Part shown: piece by piece, positions 1-6,666 of the stretch
How positions within the stretch are numbered: position 1 is the stretch's first letter
Layout: each line of letters begins with the position of its first letter
NCBI GenBank assembly: GCA_017548805.1
Contig: JAFYZE010000075.1
Coordinates: forward strand, 1-7,533
Length of the DNA stretch: 7,533 bases
Reading direction: 5' to 3'
Origin: Bacteroidales bacterium
GTDB taxonomy: Bacteria > Bacteroidota > Bacteroidia > Bacteroidales > UBA932
Program-made: the position numbers and the translations under genes
The notes under the pieces: generated by a model
What the model was told of the DNA's origin: nothing
Seen by the model: the letters and a program-made list of their open reading frames with translations, nothing else
The model's database searches: none

Positions 1-3
1 AAC

Positions 4-2769
4 ATGGATTACGATTTCAAGTCAATCGAAAGCAAATGGCAGGCCTGGTGGGCTGCCAACAAGACGTTCAAGACAGTACTGGATCCTTCCAAACCGAAAT
101 ATTATGTCCTTGACATGTTCCCTTATCCTTCCGGCGCGGGACTCCATGTCGGACACCCGCTGGGATACATTGCCAGCGATATCTTCTCCCGCTACAAGAG
201 GCTGACCGGCTTCAACGTCCTCCATCCTATGGGATACGACGCGTTCGGCCTTCCGGCAGAGCAGTACGCCATCCAGACCGGACAGCATCCCGAGAAGACC
301 ACCACTGACAACATCAACCGTTATCGCAGCCAGCTCGACAGGATCGGTTTCTCATATGACTGGGACCGTGAGGTGCGGACCTGCGACCCCGGGTTCTACA
401 AATGGACCCAGTGGGCGTTCCTGAAGATGTTCGACAGCTGGTATGACAGTTCCTTGCAGAAGGCCCGCCCTATAGCCGAGCTGACGGCGCATTTCGCCGC
501 CAAAGGCACGGAGGGCGTGACTGCCGCCTGTTCGCAGGAACTCGATTTCACTGCGGAGCAGTGGAAAGCCATGACGGATAAGGAGAAATCCGACGTCCTG
601 ATGAACTACCGCATCGCATACCAGGGAGAGACCTCCGTCAACTGGTGCGAGGGTCTCGGCACCGTGCTGGCCAATGACGAGGTCAAGGACGGACTGTCGG
701 TACGCGGCGGATTCCCCGTCGAACAGAAGAAGATGACGCAGTGGCAGCTCCGCGTCTCGGCCTATGCCGGACGCCTGCTCGACAGCTTGGATAAGCTCGC
801 CTGGACGGACTCCCTAAAGGAGATGCAGCGCAACTGGATAGGCAAGTCCGAAGGATGCGAGGTGGTATTCGACACCGTATGCGGCGACAGGCATCTGCCC
901 ATCACTATTTTCACTACCCGTGTAGATACTATCTTCGGAGTGACCTTTATGGTCCTCGCTCCGGAGAGCGATCTCGTCAAGGAACTCACGACACCAGAAC
1001 AGGAGGAAGCTGTCGCAGAGTATGTACAGCAGGTCAAGAAGAAGACCGAGCGCGAGCGTATCGCCGAGACAAAGACCGTCACCGGCGTATTCGCCGGCTC
1101 CTACGGCATCAACCCCCTGACGGGCGAGCGCATCCCGATCTGGATATCCGAGTACGTGCTCGCGGGCTACGGCACCGGCGCCATCATGGCCGTACCGGCG
1201 CACGACAGCCGCGACTACGTGTTTGCCAAGACTTTCAACCTTCCGATCGTGCCCATCATCGAGGGTTGCGACGTGAGCGAGAGCAGCTTCGACGCCAAGG
1301 AAGGAAAGATGTGCAACTCAGGTTTCCTGAACGGCCTGGACGTCAAGGTCGCCATCGAGAAGGCCAAGGACTATGTCGAGGAGAAGGGCCTCGGACGCCG
1401 CAAGACCAATTTCCGCCTGCGCGACGCCATCTTCTCTCGCCAGCGCTACTGGGGCGAGCCTTTCCCCATCTATTACAAGGACGGCATCCCGACTCCGCTT
1501 CCGGAGTCTGCGCTGCCGCTCGAACTTCCCGAGATCGAATCGTTCAAGCCCGCGGCCAACGGCGAGCCTCCGCTTTCCCGGGCCAAGGACTGGACCTACG
1601 AGGGTTATCCCCTGGAGAAGAGCACCATGCCCGGATTCGCCGGTTCGAGCGCATACTATCTCCGCTACATGGATCCGCACAACGACAATGCGCTGGTGGA
1701 CAAGGAGGTGGATGCATACTGGAGGGATGTTGACCTCTATATCGGCGGTACCGAGCATGCGACCGGCCACCTCATATATTCGCGTTTCTGGAACAAGTTC
1801 CTCTATGACCTCGGCTATGTCTGCGAGGACGAGCCGTTCAAGAAACTCGTGAACCAGGGCATGATTCAGGGCCGTTCCAACTTTGTCTACCGCATCGTCG
1901 GCACCAACACTTTCGTGTCGCTCGGCCTCAAGGACAAGTACGAGACCACCGAGATCCATGTCGACGTGAACATAGTTTACAACGACCGCCTCGACCTCGA
2001 GGCCTTCAAGGCATGGCGTCCGGAATACGCTGACGCCGAGTTCATCCTCGAGGACGGCGAGTATGTCTGCGGCTGGGCCATCGAGAAGATGAGCAAGTCA
2101 ATGTTCAATGTCGTCAATCCGGACCTCGTCTGCGATACTTATGGCGCAGACACCCTTCGTCTCTATGAGATGTTCCTCGGTCCCCTGGAGCAGTCGAAGC
2201 CTTGGGATACCAAGGGCATCGACGGCGTGAACCGCTTCCTCAAGAAGTTCTGGCGCATGTTCTACGACCGCGACAACTGGCTTGTCACTGACGGGGAACC
2301 GACCGCGGCCGAGCTCAAGTCGCTCCACAGGCTCATCGCCAAGGAGCGCGCCGACATCGAGGCGTTCTCGTTCAATACCACCATCAGCGCATTCATGATT
2401 GCGCTTAACGAGCTCTCCGCCCTCAAGTGCAGCAAGCGTGCTGTCCTCGAGCCGCTCGTGATCCTGCTCTCGCCCTTCGCCCCTCATATCGCGGAGGAAC
2501 TCTGGCATGCCCTCGGCCATGAAGACAGCGTCACTTTCGCGACCTTCCCCGAGTATGTCGAGGCATACACTGTCGAGGACAGCTGCACCTATGCGGTATC
2601 GTTCAACGGCAAGACCCGCTTCACCGTCGACCTCCCCAAGTCGGCGGACAAGGACGAAGTGGAGGCGAGGGTGCGCTCCATGGAGCAGACTGCAAAGTAT
2701 GTGAACGGACTTAGCATCATCAAGGTCATCGTGGTCCCTGGAAAGATCGTGAATATCGTGGTCAAGTAA
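4..2769 (+). CDS. leuS: Leucyl-tRNA synthetase (class I aminoacyl-tRNA synthetase)
   Basis: Cytoplasmic enzyme that charges tRNA-Leu with leucine using ATP and edits mischarged tRNA. The 921-residue protein carries the class I signatures: HVGH (the HIGH motif) at residues 48-51 and KMSKS at 695-699. Between them lies the CP1 editing domain, with the threonine-rich peptide TTRVDT at 304-309 and AHDSRD near 399-404, whose last Asp matches the family's conserved editing aspartate. [11 protein letters not shown] and the [18 protein letters not shown] block return to the catalytic core. A leucine-specific insert precedes KMSKS, and the C-terminal domain ends in [10 protein letters not shown]. It is longer than the E. 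coli enzyme (about 860), mainly through an extra segment around residues 148-205, which I take as a Bacteroidota lineage feature. The NWC motif (213-215) is followed by VRGGFPV, where E. coli-type enzymes have further zinc-binding cysteines. The ATG at 4 fits the N-terminus ([13 protein letters not shown]), but only three upstream bases are present, so the promoter is out of view. Head of a probable operon with the two YitT genes. Confidence 0.98.
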   Translation: MDYDFKSIESKWQAWWAANKTFKTVLDPSKPKYYVLDMFPYPSGAGLHVGHPLGYIASDIFSRYKRLTGFNVLHPMGYDAFGLPAEQYAIQTGQHPEKTTTDNINRYRSQLDRIGFSYDWDREVRTCDPGFYKWTQWAFLKMFDSWYDSSLQKARPIAELTAHFAAKGTEGVTAACSQELDFTAEQWKAMTDKEKSDVLMNYRIAYQGETSVNWCEGLGTVLANDEVKDGLSVRGGFPVEQKKMTQWQLRVSAYAGRLLDSLDKLAWTDSLKEMQRNWIGKSEGCEVVFDTVCGDRHLPITIFTTRVDTIFGVTFMVLAPESDLVKELTTPEQEEAVAEYVQQVKKKTERERIAETKTVTGVFAGSYGINPLTGERIPIWISEYVLAGYGTGAIMAVPAHDSRDYVFAKTFNLPIVPIIEGCDVSESSFDAKEGKMCNSGFLNGLDVKVAIEKAKDYVEEKGLGRRKTNFRLRDAIFSRQRYWGEPFPIYYKDGIPTPLPESALPLELPEIESFKPAANGEPPLSRAKDWTYEGYPLEKSTMPGFAGSSAYYLRYMDPHNDNALVDKEVDAYWRDVDLYIGGTEHATGHLIYSRFWNKFLYDLGYVCEDEPFKKLVNQGMIQGRSNFVYRIVGTNTFVSLGLKDKYETTEIHVDVNIVYNDRLDLEAFKAWRPEYADAEFILEDGEYVCGWAIEKMSKSMFNVVNPDLVCDTYGADTLRLYEMFLGPLEQSKPWDTKGIDGVNRFLKKFWRMFYDRDNWLVTDGEPTAAELKSLHRLIAKERADIEAFSFNTTISAFMIALNELSALKCSKRAVLEPLVILLSPFAPHIAEELWHALGHEDSVTFATFPEYVEAYTVEDSCTYAVSFNGKTRFTVDLPKSADKDEVEARVRSMEQTAKYVNGLSIIKVIVVPGKIVNIVVK

Positions 2770-2775
2770 CCGGTG

Positions 2776-3708
2776 ATGGAAGCCCAAAGGAAAAAGTATT
2801 ATCTTGTAAATGATTTCATTATCCTGACGGTCGCGTGTTTCATCTTTGCGATCGCCTGGGAGGCCTTCATGATCCCGAACGGCATGTCCGCCGGAGGCAT
2901 GATGGGTCTATGTACCGTAATACAGTATGCTACGGGAGGGCTTATCCCCGCCCAGTACTCGTATTTCGCGGTCAACGCCCTGCTGATCATAGTCGCGGTC
3001 ATCGCCATGGGCATAGGCTTCGGTTTCAAGACGATATACTGCATCATCATGTCGTCAGTGGCCATGGGGATTGTCGCGTCCATACCGGAGATACATTCCG
3101 TCGCCGGACAGTTCCTCTATGTCAGGGAAACGCTGCTCATCCCCATCATCGCCGGTCTGCTGGAGGCCATAGGCCTCGGTCTCGTGCTTCGATACGGGGC
3201 AAGCACCGGAGGCACGGACATCATCGCGCTGATGATCAACAAATACTGGCCGGTGTCGCTGAGCAAGGTGTTCCTGATCTCGGACATCATCATAGTCGCC
3301 GCCCTTCTCTTCCTTCCGGACAAGTCGTTCACCGACATGGTCTACGGTCTGGTGGAGATCATAACCTTCTCTGCGATCATCGATTATGTGGTGGGCGGTG
3401 ACAAGTCGTCGTATCAGCTGCTGGTCTTCTCCGACCGCTATGCGGACATCGCGGACCATATCATCAAGAACATGAACAGGGGAGTGACGGTGCTGAGCGC
3501 GCAGGGGTGGTATACCAAGCAGGAAAAGAACGTGCTCCTGATCCTCCTCAACCGCAAGCAGCTCCCCAGCCTCACCAAGGTCATCAAGGAGGTCGACCCC
3601 CGTGCTTTCATGTCCGTGTCCTCCACCAACAACGTCTATGGCGAGGGCTTCGATGAGATAAAGACCGGTTTCAAACGGAAACACAAATCAGAATCAGATG
3701 CCTCTTAA
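2776..3708 (+). CDS. YitT-family membrane protein with C-terminal DUF2179 domain (first of a tandem pair)
   Basis: Integral membrane protein of the YitT family (DUF161/YitT_membrane plus DUF2179); substrate and role are not established for the family. From the ATG at 2776 it has 310 residues. Hydrophobic segments lie at about 13-33, 62-82, 85-103, 118-138, 163-180 and 189-206. The family hallmark STGGTDI is at 143-149. The soluble C-terminal part (about 211-297) is DUF2179, with RGVTVL, AQGWY and VYGEGF blocks. The tail (298-310) is basic then acidic, typical of a cytoplasmic end. A GTG at 2773 is directly in frame before the ATG; I prefer ATG because the extra codon adds nothing and no ribosome site favours GTG. 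It starts 6 bases after the leuS stop, with no room for a terminator, so cotranscription is likely. It is clearly paralogous to the next gene. Confidence 0.92.
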   Translation: MEAQRKKYYLVNDFIILTVACFIFAIAWEAFMIPNGMSAGGMMGLCTVIQYATGGLIPAQYSYFAVNALLIIVAVIAMGIGFGFKTIYCIIMSSVAMGIVASIPEIHSVAGQFLYVRETLLIPIIAGLLEAIGLGLVLRYGASTGGTDIIALMINKYWPVSLSKVFLISDIIIVAALLFLPDKSFTDMVYGLVEIITFSAIIDYVVGGDKSSYQLLVFSDRYADIADHIIKNMNRGVTVLSAQGWYTKQEKNVLLILLNRKQLPSLTKVIKEVDPRAFMSVSSTNNVYGEGFDEIKTGFKRKHKSESDAS

Positions 3709-4657
3709 AGAACAAAAAAGCGTTTTACATTACATCAGGGATTATGCGCTCCTGATTCTCGGCCTGTTGCTGTATGTCCTGGGCTGGACCGTTTTCCTCG
3801 TTCCCAACAATCTCGTCGGCGGAGGAGTGACCGGTGTCGCCTCCATCATCCAGTACGCAACGCATGGCGCCATCAAGATCGGTTACACCTACTTCACCGT
3901 CAATACCCTTCTGTTGATACTGGCGCTGTTCACGTTAGGCAAGGGTTTCGGAGGCAAGACGGTCCTGGCCATTTTCCTGGCGTCGCTTGGCCTAAACCTT
4001 TTCCAGACATGGATACCCGCCGAGATATGCCAGACGCTGGCCGTCGAGAACGGCAAGCTGATGAGCGTCATCATGGGCGGCATCCTCGTCGGTGTAGGCA
4101 TAGGCCTGACAATGTCGGCCGGAGGCAGTACGGGCGGTACGGACATCATAGCGCTTATCGTCAACAAGTATAAGGGTATCTCTCCCGGAAGGATGATACT
4201 CGGAATGGATGTGGTGATCATATGCTCGTCATTGCTCGTTCCGTCATATACGGCGGACGGAACGCTCGTTCCCTTCACGGAAAAGATCGTCACCGTCGTC
4301 TACGGCCTTATCCTGATAACTATATGCAGCACTGTGCTGGACATGTACCTGGCAGGTTCCAAGCAGTCCGTCCAGCTGTTCATTCTTTCGCACAAGTATG
4401 AGGAGATCGCCGACGCCATAGCCAAGGACCTGCATCGCGGAGTCACCGTCCTTGACGGCCAGGGCTGGTACTCCAAGCAGTCTACTCATGTGCTTATGGT
4501 CCTTACCCGCAAGACCGACTTGAACATCATGCTCCGCTATATCAAGTCGATCGACCCGGACGCTTTCCTGTCGGTCTCCACCGTGACCGGAGTTTACGGA
4601 CGCGGTTTCGAGTCCATACGGGTAAAGCATACGTCCAAAGATTTGAAGAAAGCCTAA
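3698..4657 (+). CDS. YitT-family membrane protein with C-terminal DUF2179 domain (second of a tandem pair)
   Basis: Second YitT-family membrane protein, 319 residues, function unknown. Hydrophobic segments lie at about 15-35, 65-82, 87-104, 122-140, 167-182 and 197-217. STGGTDI is at 144-150, followed by IIALIVNKY, nearly identical to the upstream paralogue. The DUF2179 domain spans about 223-308, with RGVTVL, GQGWYSKQ and VYGRGF. The two proteins share colinear blocks throughout (IQYAT-G, Y-YF-VN-LL, GFG-KT, STGGTDI, RGVTVL--QGWY-KQ, DP-AF-SVS, VYG-GF), which indicates an old tandem duplication with considerable divergence. The ATG at 3698 overlaps the end of the previous gene by 11 bases in another frame, suggesting translational coupling. 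The bases before it are A-rich with no clear Shine-Dalgarno, as usual in Bacteroidota. It is followed by a strong terminator, so it is the last gene of the operon. Confidence 0.92.
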   Translation: MPLKEQKSVLHYIRDYALLILGLLLYVLGWTVFLVPNNLVGGGVTGVASIIQYATHGAIKIGYTYFTVNTLLLILALFTLGKGFGGKTVLAIFLASLGLNLFQTWIPAEICQTLAVENGKLMSVIMGGILVGVGIGLTMSAGGSTGGTDIIALIVNKYKGISPGRMILGMDVVIICSSLLVPSYTADGTLVPFTEKIVTVVYGLILITICSTVLDMYLAGSKQSVQLFILSHKYEEIADAIAKDLHRGVTVLDGQGWYSKQSTHVLMVLTRKTDLNIMLRYIKSIDPDAFLSVSTVTGVYGRGFESIRVKHTSKDLKKA

Positions 4658-4685
4658 AAAAAGATATTTATTTTCGTCTGACCCC

Positions 4686-4715
4686 CTCCCGGACTTGCGT
4701 TCCGGGAGTTTTTTT
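4686..4715 (+). terminator. Intrinsic terminator after the leuS-YitT-YitT operon
   Basis: Perfect 8-bp inverted repeat: CTCCCGGA (4686-4693) pairs with TCCGGGAG (4701-4708) around a 7-base loop, followed at once by seven T (4709-4715). This is a textbook Rho-independent terminator for the + strand. It begins 28 bases after the stop of the second YitT gene and separates the operon from the AraC-type regulator. Confidence 0.93.
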
Positions 4716-4726
4716 GTGGATATTTG
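4695..4726 (+). promoter_or_regulatory. Candidate Bacteroidota-type promoter for the AraC-type regulator
   Basis: GATATTTG at 4719-4726 matches the Bacteroidota -7 consensus TAnnTTTG at all specified positions but the first. A TTG at 4695-4697, inside the terminator loop, lies 21 bases upstream and could act as a minimal -33 element. Transcription would then begin around 4731-4734 and give a leader of roughly 25 bases before the ATG at 4757. The match is imperfect and short motifs occur by chance, so this is a weak call. If right, it rules out the in-frame TTG at 4724 as the start codon. Confidence 0.3.
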
Positions 4727-4756
4727 ATTCCGGACGAATTTGAGATTCAGATATCC

Positions 4757-5818
4757 ATGGAAGATTTCATCGCCTATTCATTCATCGGCCTCAGCGCGGT
4801 TCTGTGTATCCTGGGGCTGTTGCCGGGCAAACGCATGTGGGGCTTGAAGGAGCGCGGACTCCGTCTTGCCAGGGACATCCTCCCTATGGCGCTTGTCTCA
4901 CTTGATGCGTGTAACGGGATCACTGCGTTCCTGCTTGCCGCCGACCTCCTGTTCTGCAACGCCGTGCTGCTTCAGTCCGTTACCGTCCCTCAGCCCAGGG
5001 ACCGCTTCCCTTTCATGGCAGCCCTGCTGTCATTGGCCTGTCTGGCTCGAAGTGCCCTGGATGCGTCAGGGATCCGTTTCCCCGTCAATCCTTCGACGTT
5101 CACGACCATTTCCGCCGCTTTCCTGCTGGCCGCAGGCCCTTTCGGGGAATGGCTCCCGTGGTCGCGCGGCAGGCGGGAGGCACTCCCCGGATCCGGGCGC
5201 ATTTCACCGAAGAATGCAGTGTGCTGCCGTGTCCTGGGGTTTTCGGGTACCGTGGTCGTGGCGCTCGGCTCCGTAAGCGTTCCGTTTTCGCGCGGAGCGC
5301 TTCTGGCCATTGCGCTGGTCCTGTCGCTGCTTTATGCCTTCCTGTACCTCCAGTCCTCCTTTGGCAGCCGCATACTGCGTTTTCCTGCCGTGCTCTCTAT
5401 CCGGAAGCTTGAAACCGGTTCCCTGGACGAGGACCAGCGGATGGACCTGCTCTTCCAGCGTATAGAAACCTACATGCAGAGGGAGCGACCCTATCTGGAC
5501 GAAAACTTCACGCTGGCTGAACTCGCAAGGGAGATGCTGACCAACAAAGGAATGCTTTCGAAGACCATAAATACCAAATCCAACCACAATTTCTGCCAGT
5601 ATGTGAACAGCTACAGGATCCAGTATGCGGTATCGCTGATGAAGCAGGACCACCGCTTGAGGGTGGCCGAGCTGTCGCTCACGTCGGGATTCCACTCGGT
5701 GGCGTCCTTCAACATGGCGTTCAAGCTGTTCATGAATGATACTCCGAGCGAATACATGCGCACGCTCCAGGCCATGGAGCATCTCCATCCCGGGGGTACG
5801 GACAAAGAGGGGGAATGA
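4757..5818 (+). CDS. Membrane-embedded AraC-family transcriptional regulator (about 7 TM segments plus HTH)
   Basis: Probable transcription regulator that senses through its membrane part; ligand and target genes are unknown. From the ATG at 4757 it has 353 residues. The N-terminal 200 are hydrophobic, with segments at about 6-23, 39-57, 58-76, 84-102, 114-131, 155-175 and 179-198. Positive charge is concentrated in the loops at 25-38, 79-84 and 137-159 and after 203, which fits seven helices with N-terminus out and C-terminus in the cytoplasm. A linker (about 200-249) leads to a complete AraC double helix-turn-helix at about 250-337: first HTH FTLAELAREMLTNKGMLSKT, second HTH with the family-typical GFHSVASFNMAFK and TPSEYM. 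The short tail is acidic. An in-frame TTG at 4724 would add 11 residues; I prefer the ATG because the -7-like box overlaps that TTG and the ATG puts the first helix near the N-terminus. It stands alone after a terminator and converges on the next gene. Family is certain; topology is predicted by eye. Confidence 0.87.
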   Translation: MEDFIAYSFIGLSAVLCILGLLPGKRMWGLKERGLRLARDILPMALVSLDACNGITAFLLAADLLFCNAVLLQSVTVPQPRDRFPFMAALLSLACLARSALDASGIRFPVNPSTFTTISAAFLLAAGPFGEWLPWSRGRREALPGSGRISPKNAVCCRVLGFSGTVVVALGSVSVPFSRGALLAIALVLSLLYAFLYLQSSFGSRILRFPAVLSIRKLETGSLDEDQRMDLLFQRIETYMQRERPYLDENFTLAELAREMLTNKGMLSKTINTKSNHNFCQYVNSYRIQYAVSLMKQDHRLRVAELSLTSGFHSVASFNMAFKLFMNDTPSEYMRTLQAMEHLHPGGTDKEGE

Positions 5819-5821
5819 CTG

Positions 5822-6535
5822 TCAGACGAAGGACTCCATGCCGCGCCATGAGGCGGGCAGGGGAGCGGTGAGTTCCAGGGGAGTCTTCCTGACAGGATGG
5901 ATGAGACAGATGTGGCGCGAATGCAGGGAGATGCCCCCATCGGGATTGGACCTCGGCGCGCCGTACTTGAGGTCTCCCTTGATGACGCAGCCCATGCCGG
6001 CGAGCTGGCAGCGGATCTGATGGTGACGGCCGGTGAGGAGCTCAACCTCCACGAGGTGATAGCGCTCGGTAGGGCCGAGGTAACGGTAGCGCAGGCGTGC
6101 GAGTTTCGCTTCGCGGTTACCGGCCTTGGCAATGAATGTCTTGTTCATCTTTTCGTTGCGCACAAGCCAATCCTCAAGTTCGTCTTCAGGCACTGACGGG
6201 GCCGCGCAGCAAAGCGCCCAGTATGTCTTGTGGACCTCTCCTTCGCGGAACATCGCAGTGAGGCGCTCAAGCGCCTTCGAGGTCTTGGCGAACACCACTA
6301 TCCCGCTGACGGGGCGGTCGAGCCTGTGCGGGATGCCCATGAATACCTGTCCCGGCTTGCCGTCACGCTGCGCGACGAAGGCCTTGAGGGTCTCCGCCAG
6401 GCATTCGTCGCCCGTCCTGTCGCCCTGGACGATTTCGCCCGCCCGCTTGTTCACGACCAGCAGGTGGTTGTCCTCGTACAGGATCCTGCCTTCCAGGTCC
6501 CGTACCTCTCCGTCGGATAGTGTTCTGTAGTACAT
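5822..6535 (-). CDS. RluA-family RNA pseudouridine synthase
   Basis: Cytoplasmic enzyme that isomerises uridine to pseudouridine in RNA, probably rRNA or tRNA; the exact site cannot be read from sequence. From the ATG at 6535 it has 237 residues. The RluA catalytic motif HRLDRPVSG is at 70-78 with catalytic Asp73. The entry motif YEDNHLLVVNKRAG is at 20-33, and the RNA-site block LLTGRHHQIRCQLA at 166-179. Basic HPVRK is near 213-217. There is no N-terminal S4 domain, so this is the short single-domain form, comparable to short RluA-type proteins rather than full-length RluC/RluD. A GTG at 6544 is in frame and would add three residues; the TATCTTTG promoter box overlaps that GTG, so the ATG is the better start. 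The stop is 3 bases from that of the convergent AraC-type gene, and I see no terminator hairpin between them. It diverges from dnaK. Confidence 0.93.
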   Translation of the reverse strand: MYYRTLSDGEVRDLEGRILYEDNHLLVVNKRAGEIVQGDRTGDECLAETLKAFVAQRDGKPGQVFMGIPHRLDRPVSGIVVFAKTSKALERLTAMFREGEVHKTYWALCCAAPSVPEDELEDWLVRNEKMNKTFIAKAGNREAKLARLRYRYLGPTERYHLVEVELLTGRHHQIRCQLAGMGCVIKGDLKYGAPRSNPDGGISLHSRHICLIHPVRKTPLELTAPLPASWRGMESFV

Positions 6536-6543
6536 TTCTGCCA

Positions 6544-6551
6544 CAAAGATA
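6544..6551 (-). promoter_or_regulatory. Bacteroidota -7 box for the pseudouridine synthase gene
   Basis: Read on the minus strand, 6551 to 6544 is TATCTTTG, a full match to the Bacteroidota -7 consensus TAnnTTTG. Transcription would start about 4-7 bases downstream, near 6537-6540, almost on the ATG at 6535, implying a very short or leaderless mRNA. No TTTG lies at the usual spacing of about 20 bases upstream; the nearest (minus strand, 6568-6565) is only 13 bases away. The box is convincing, the complete promoter less so. Confidence 0.5.
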
Positions 6552-6592
6552 TGAATTTTTCTGCCAAAATGTCAGCGGAATCGAATGGCACA

Positions 6593-6634
6593 GCTTTAGA
6601 TAGACAAAGCGGTGTCGCGGATGAAGTGTCCGCG
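6593..6634 (+). promoter_or_regulatory. dnaK upstream region with two small adjacent hairpins
   Basis: Between the divergent starts (6536-6666) lie two inverted repeats. GCTTT (6593-6597) pairs with AAAGC (6606-6610) around 8 bases. CGCGGA (6616-6621) pairs with TCCGCG (6629-6634) around 7 bases, a GC-rich 6-bp stem. Neither is followed by a T run, so they are not terminators. They lie 33-74 bases before the dnaK ATG and could be in its leader RNA or be operator-like. No CIRCE element (TTAGCACTC-N9-GAGTGCTAA) and no clear sigma-32-type or TAnnTTTG promoter is visible on the + strand here. The A-rich stretch 6641-6660 before the ATG is a typical Bacteroidota translation start. Function of the hairpins is speculative. 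Confidence 0.3.
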
Positions 6635-6666
6635 CAGGAATGAAAAAACAATAAAGACGTAATATT

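Noticed and set aside
855..1733. 292-codon + strand open frame inside leuS in another frame
   Set aside because: Its product is extremely rich in Arg with low-complexity composition, typical of a shifted frame of a GC-rich gene. The leuS frame carries all conserved motifs.
1318..1959. Long minus-strand open frame (213 codons) inside leuS
   Set aside because: It lies wholly antisense to an unambiguous leuS and shows no recognisable motif. Such frames are expected opposite GC-rich, codon-biased genes.
2098..2787. 229-codon minus-strand open frame opposite the 3' part of leuS
   Set aside because: Shadow of leuS: no motif, and an acidic, His-rich composition explained by the complement of leuS codons.
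4724..4756. TTG start for the AraC-type regulator adding 11 residues
   Set aside because: It overlaps the candidate -7 box, uses a rare start codon, and the added residues (polar and acidic) do not improve the first membrane segment. The ATG at 4757 is preferred, though not proven.
5204..5788. 194-codon minus-strand open frame opposite the AraC domain
   Set aside because: The + strand frame has a complete AraC HTH signature. This frame is antisense to it and has no recognisable domain.
5822..6535. Assignment of the pseudouridine synthase to a specific gene such as rluC or rluD
   Set aside because: The S4 domain of those proteins is missing and the target uridine cannot be inferred from the motifs seen, so no symbol is given.
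6536..6666. CIRCE/HrcA operator upstream of dnaK
   Set aside because: I searched by eye for TTAGCACTC and GAGTGCTAA and found neither half.
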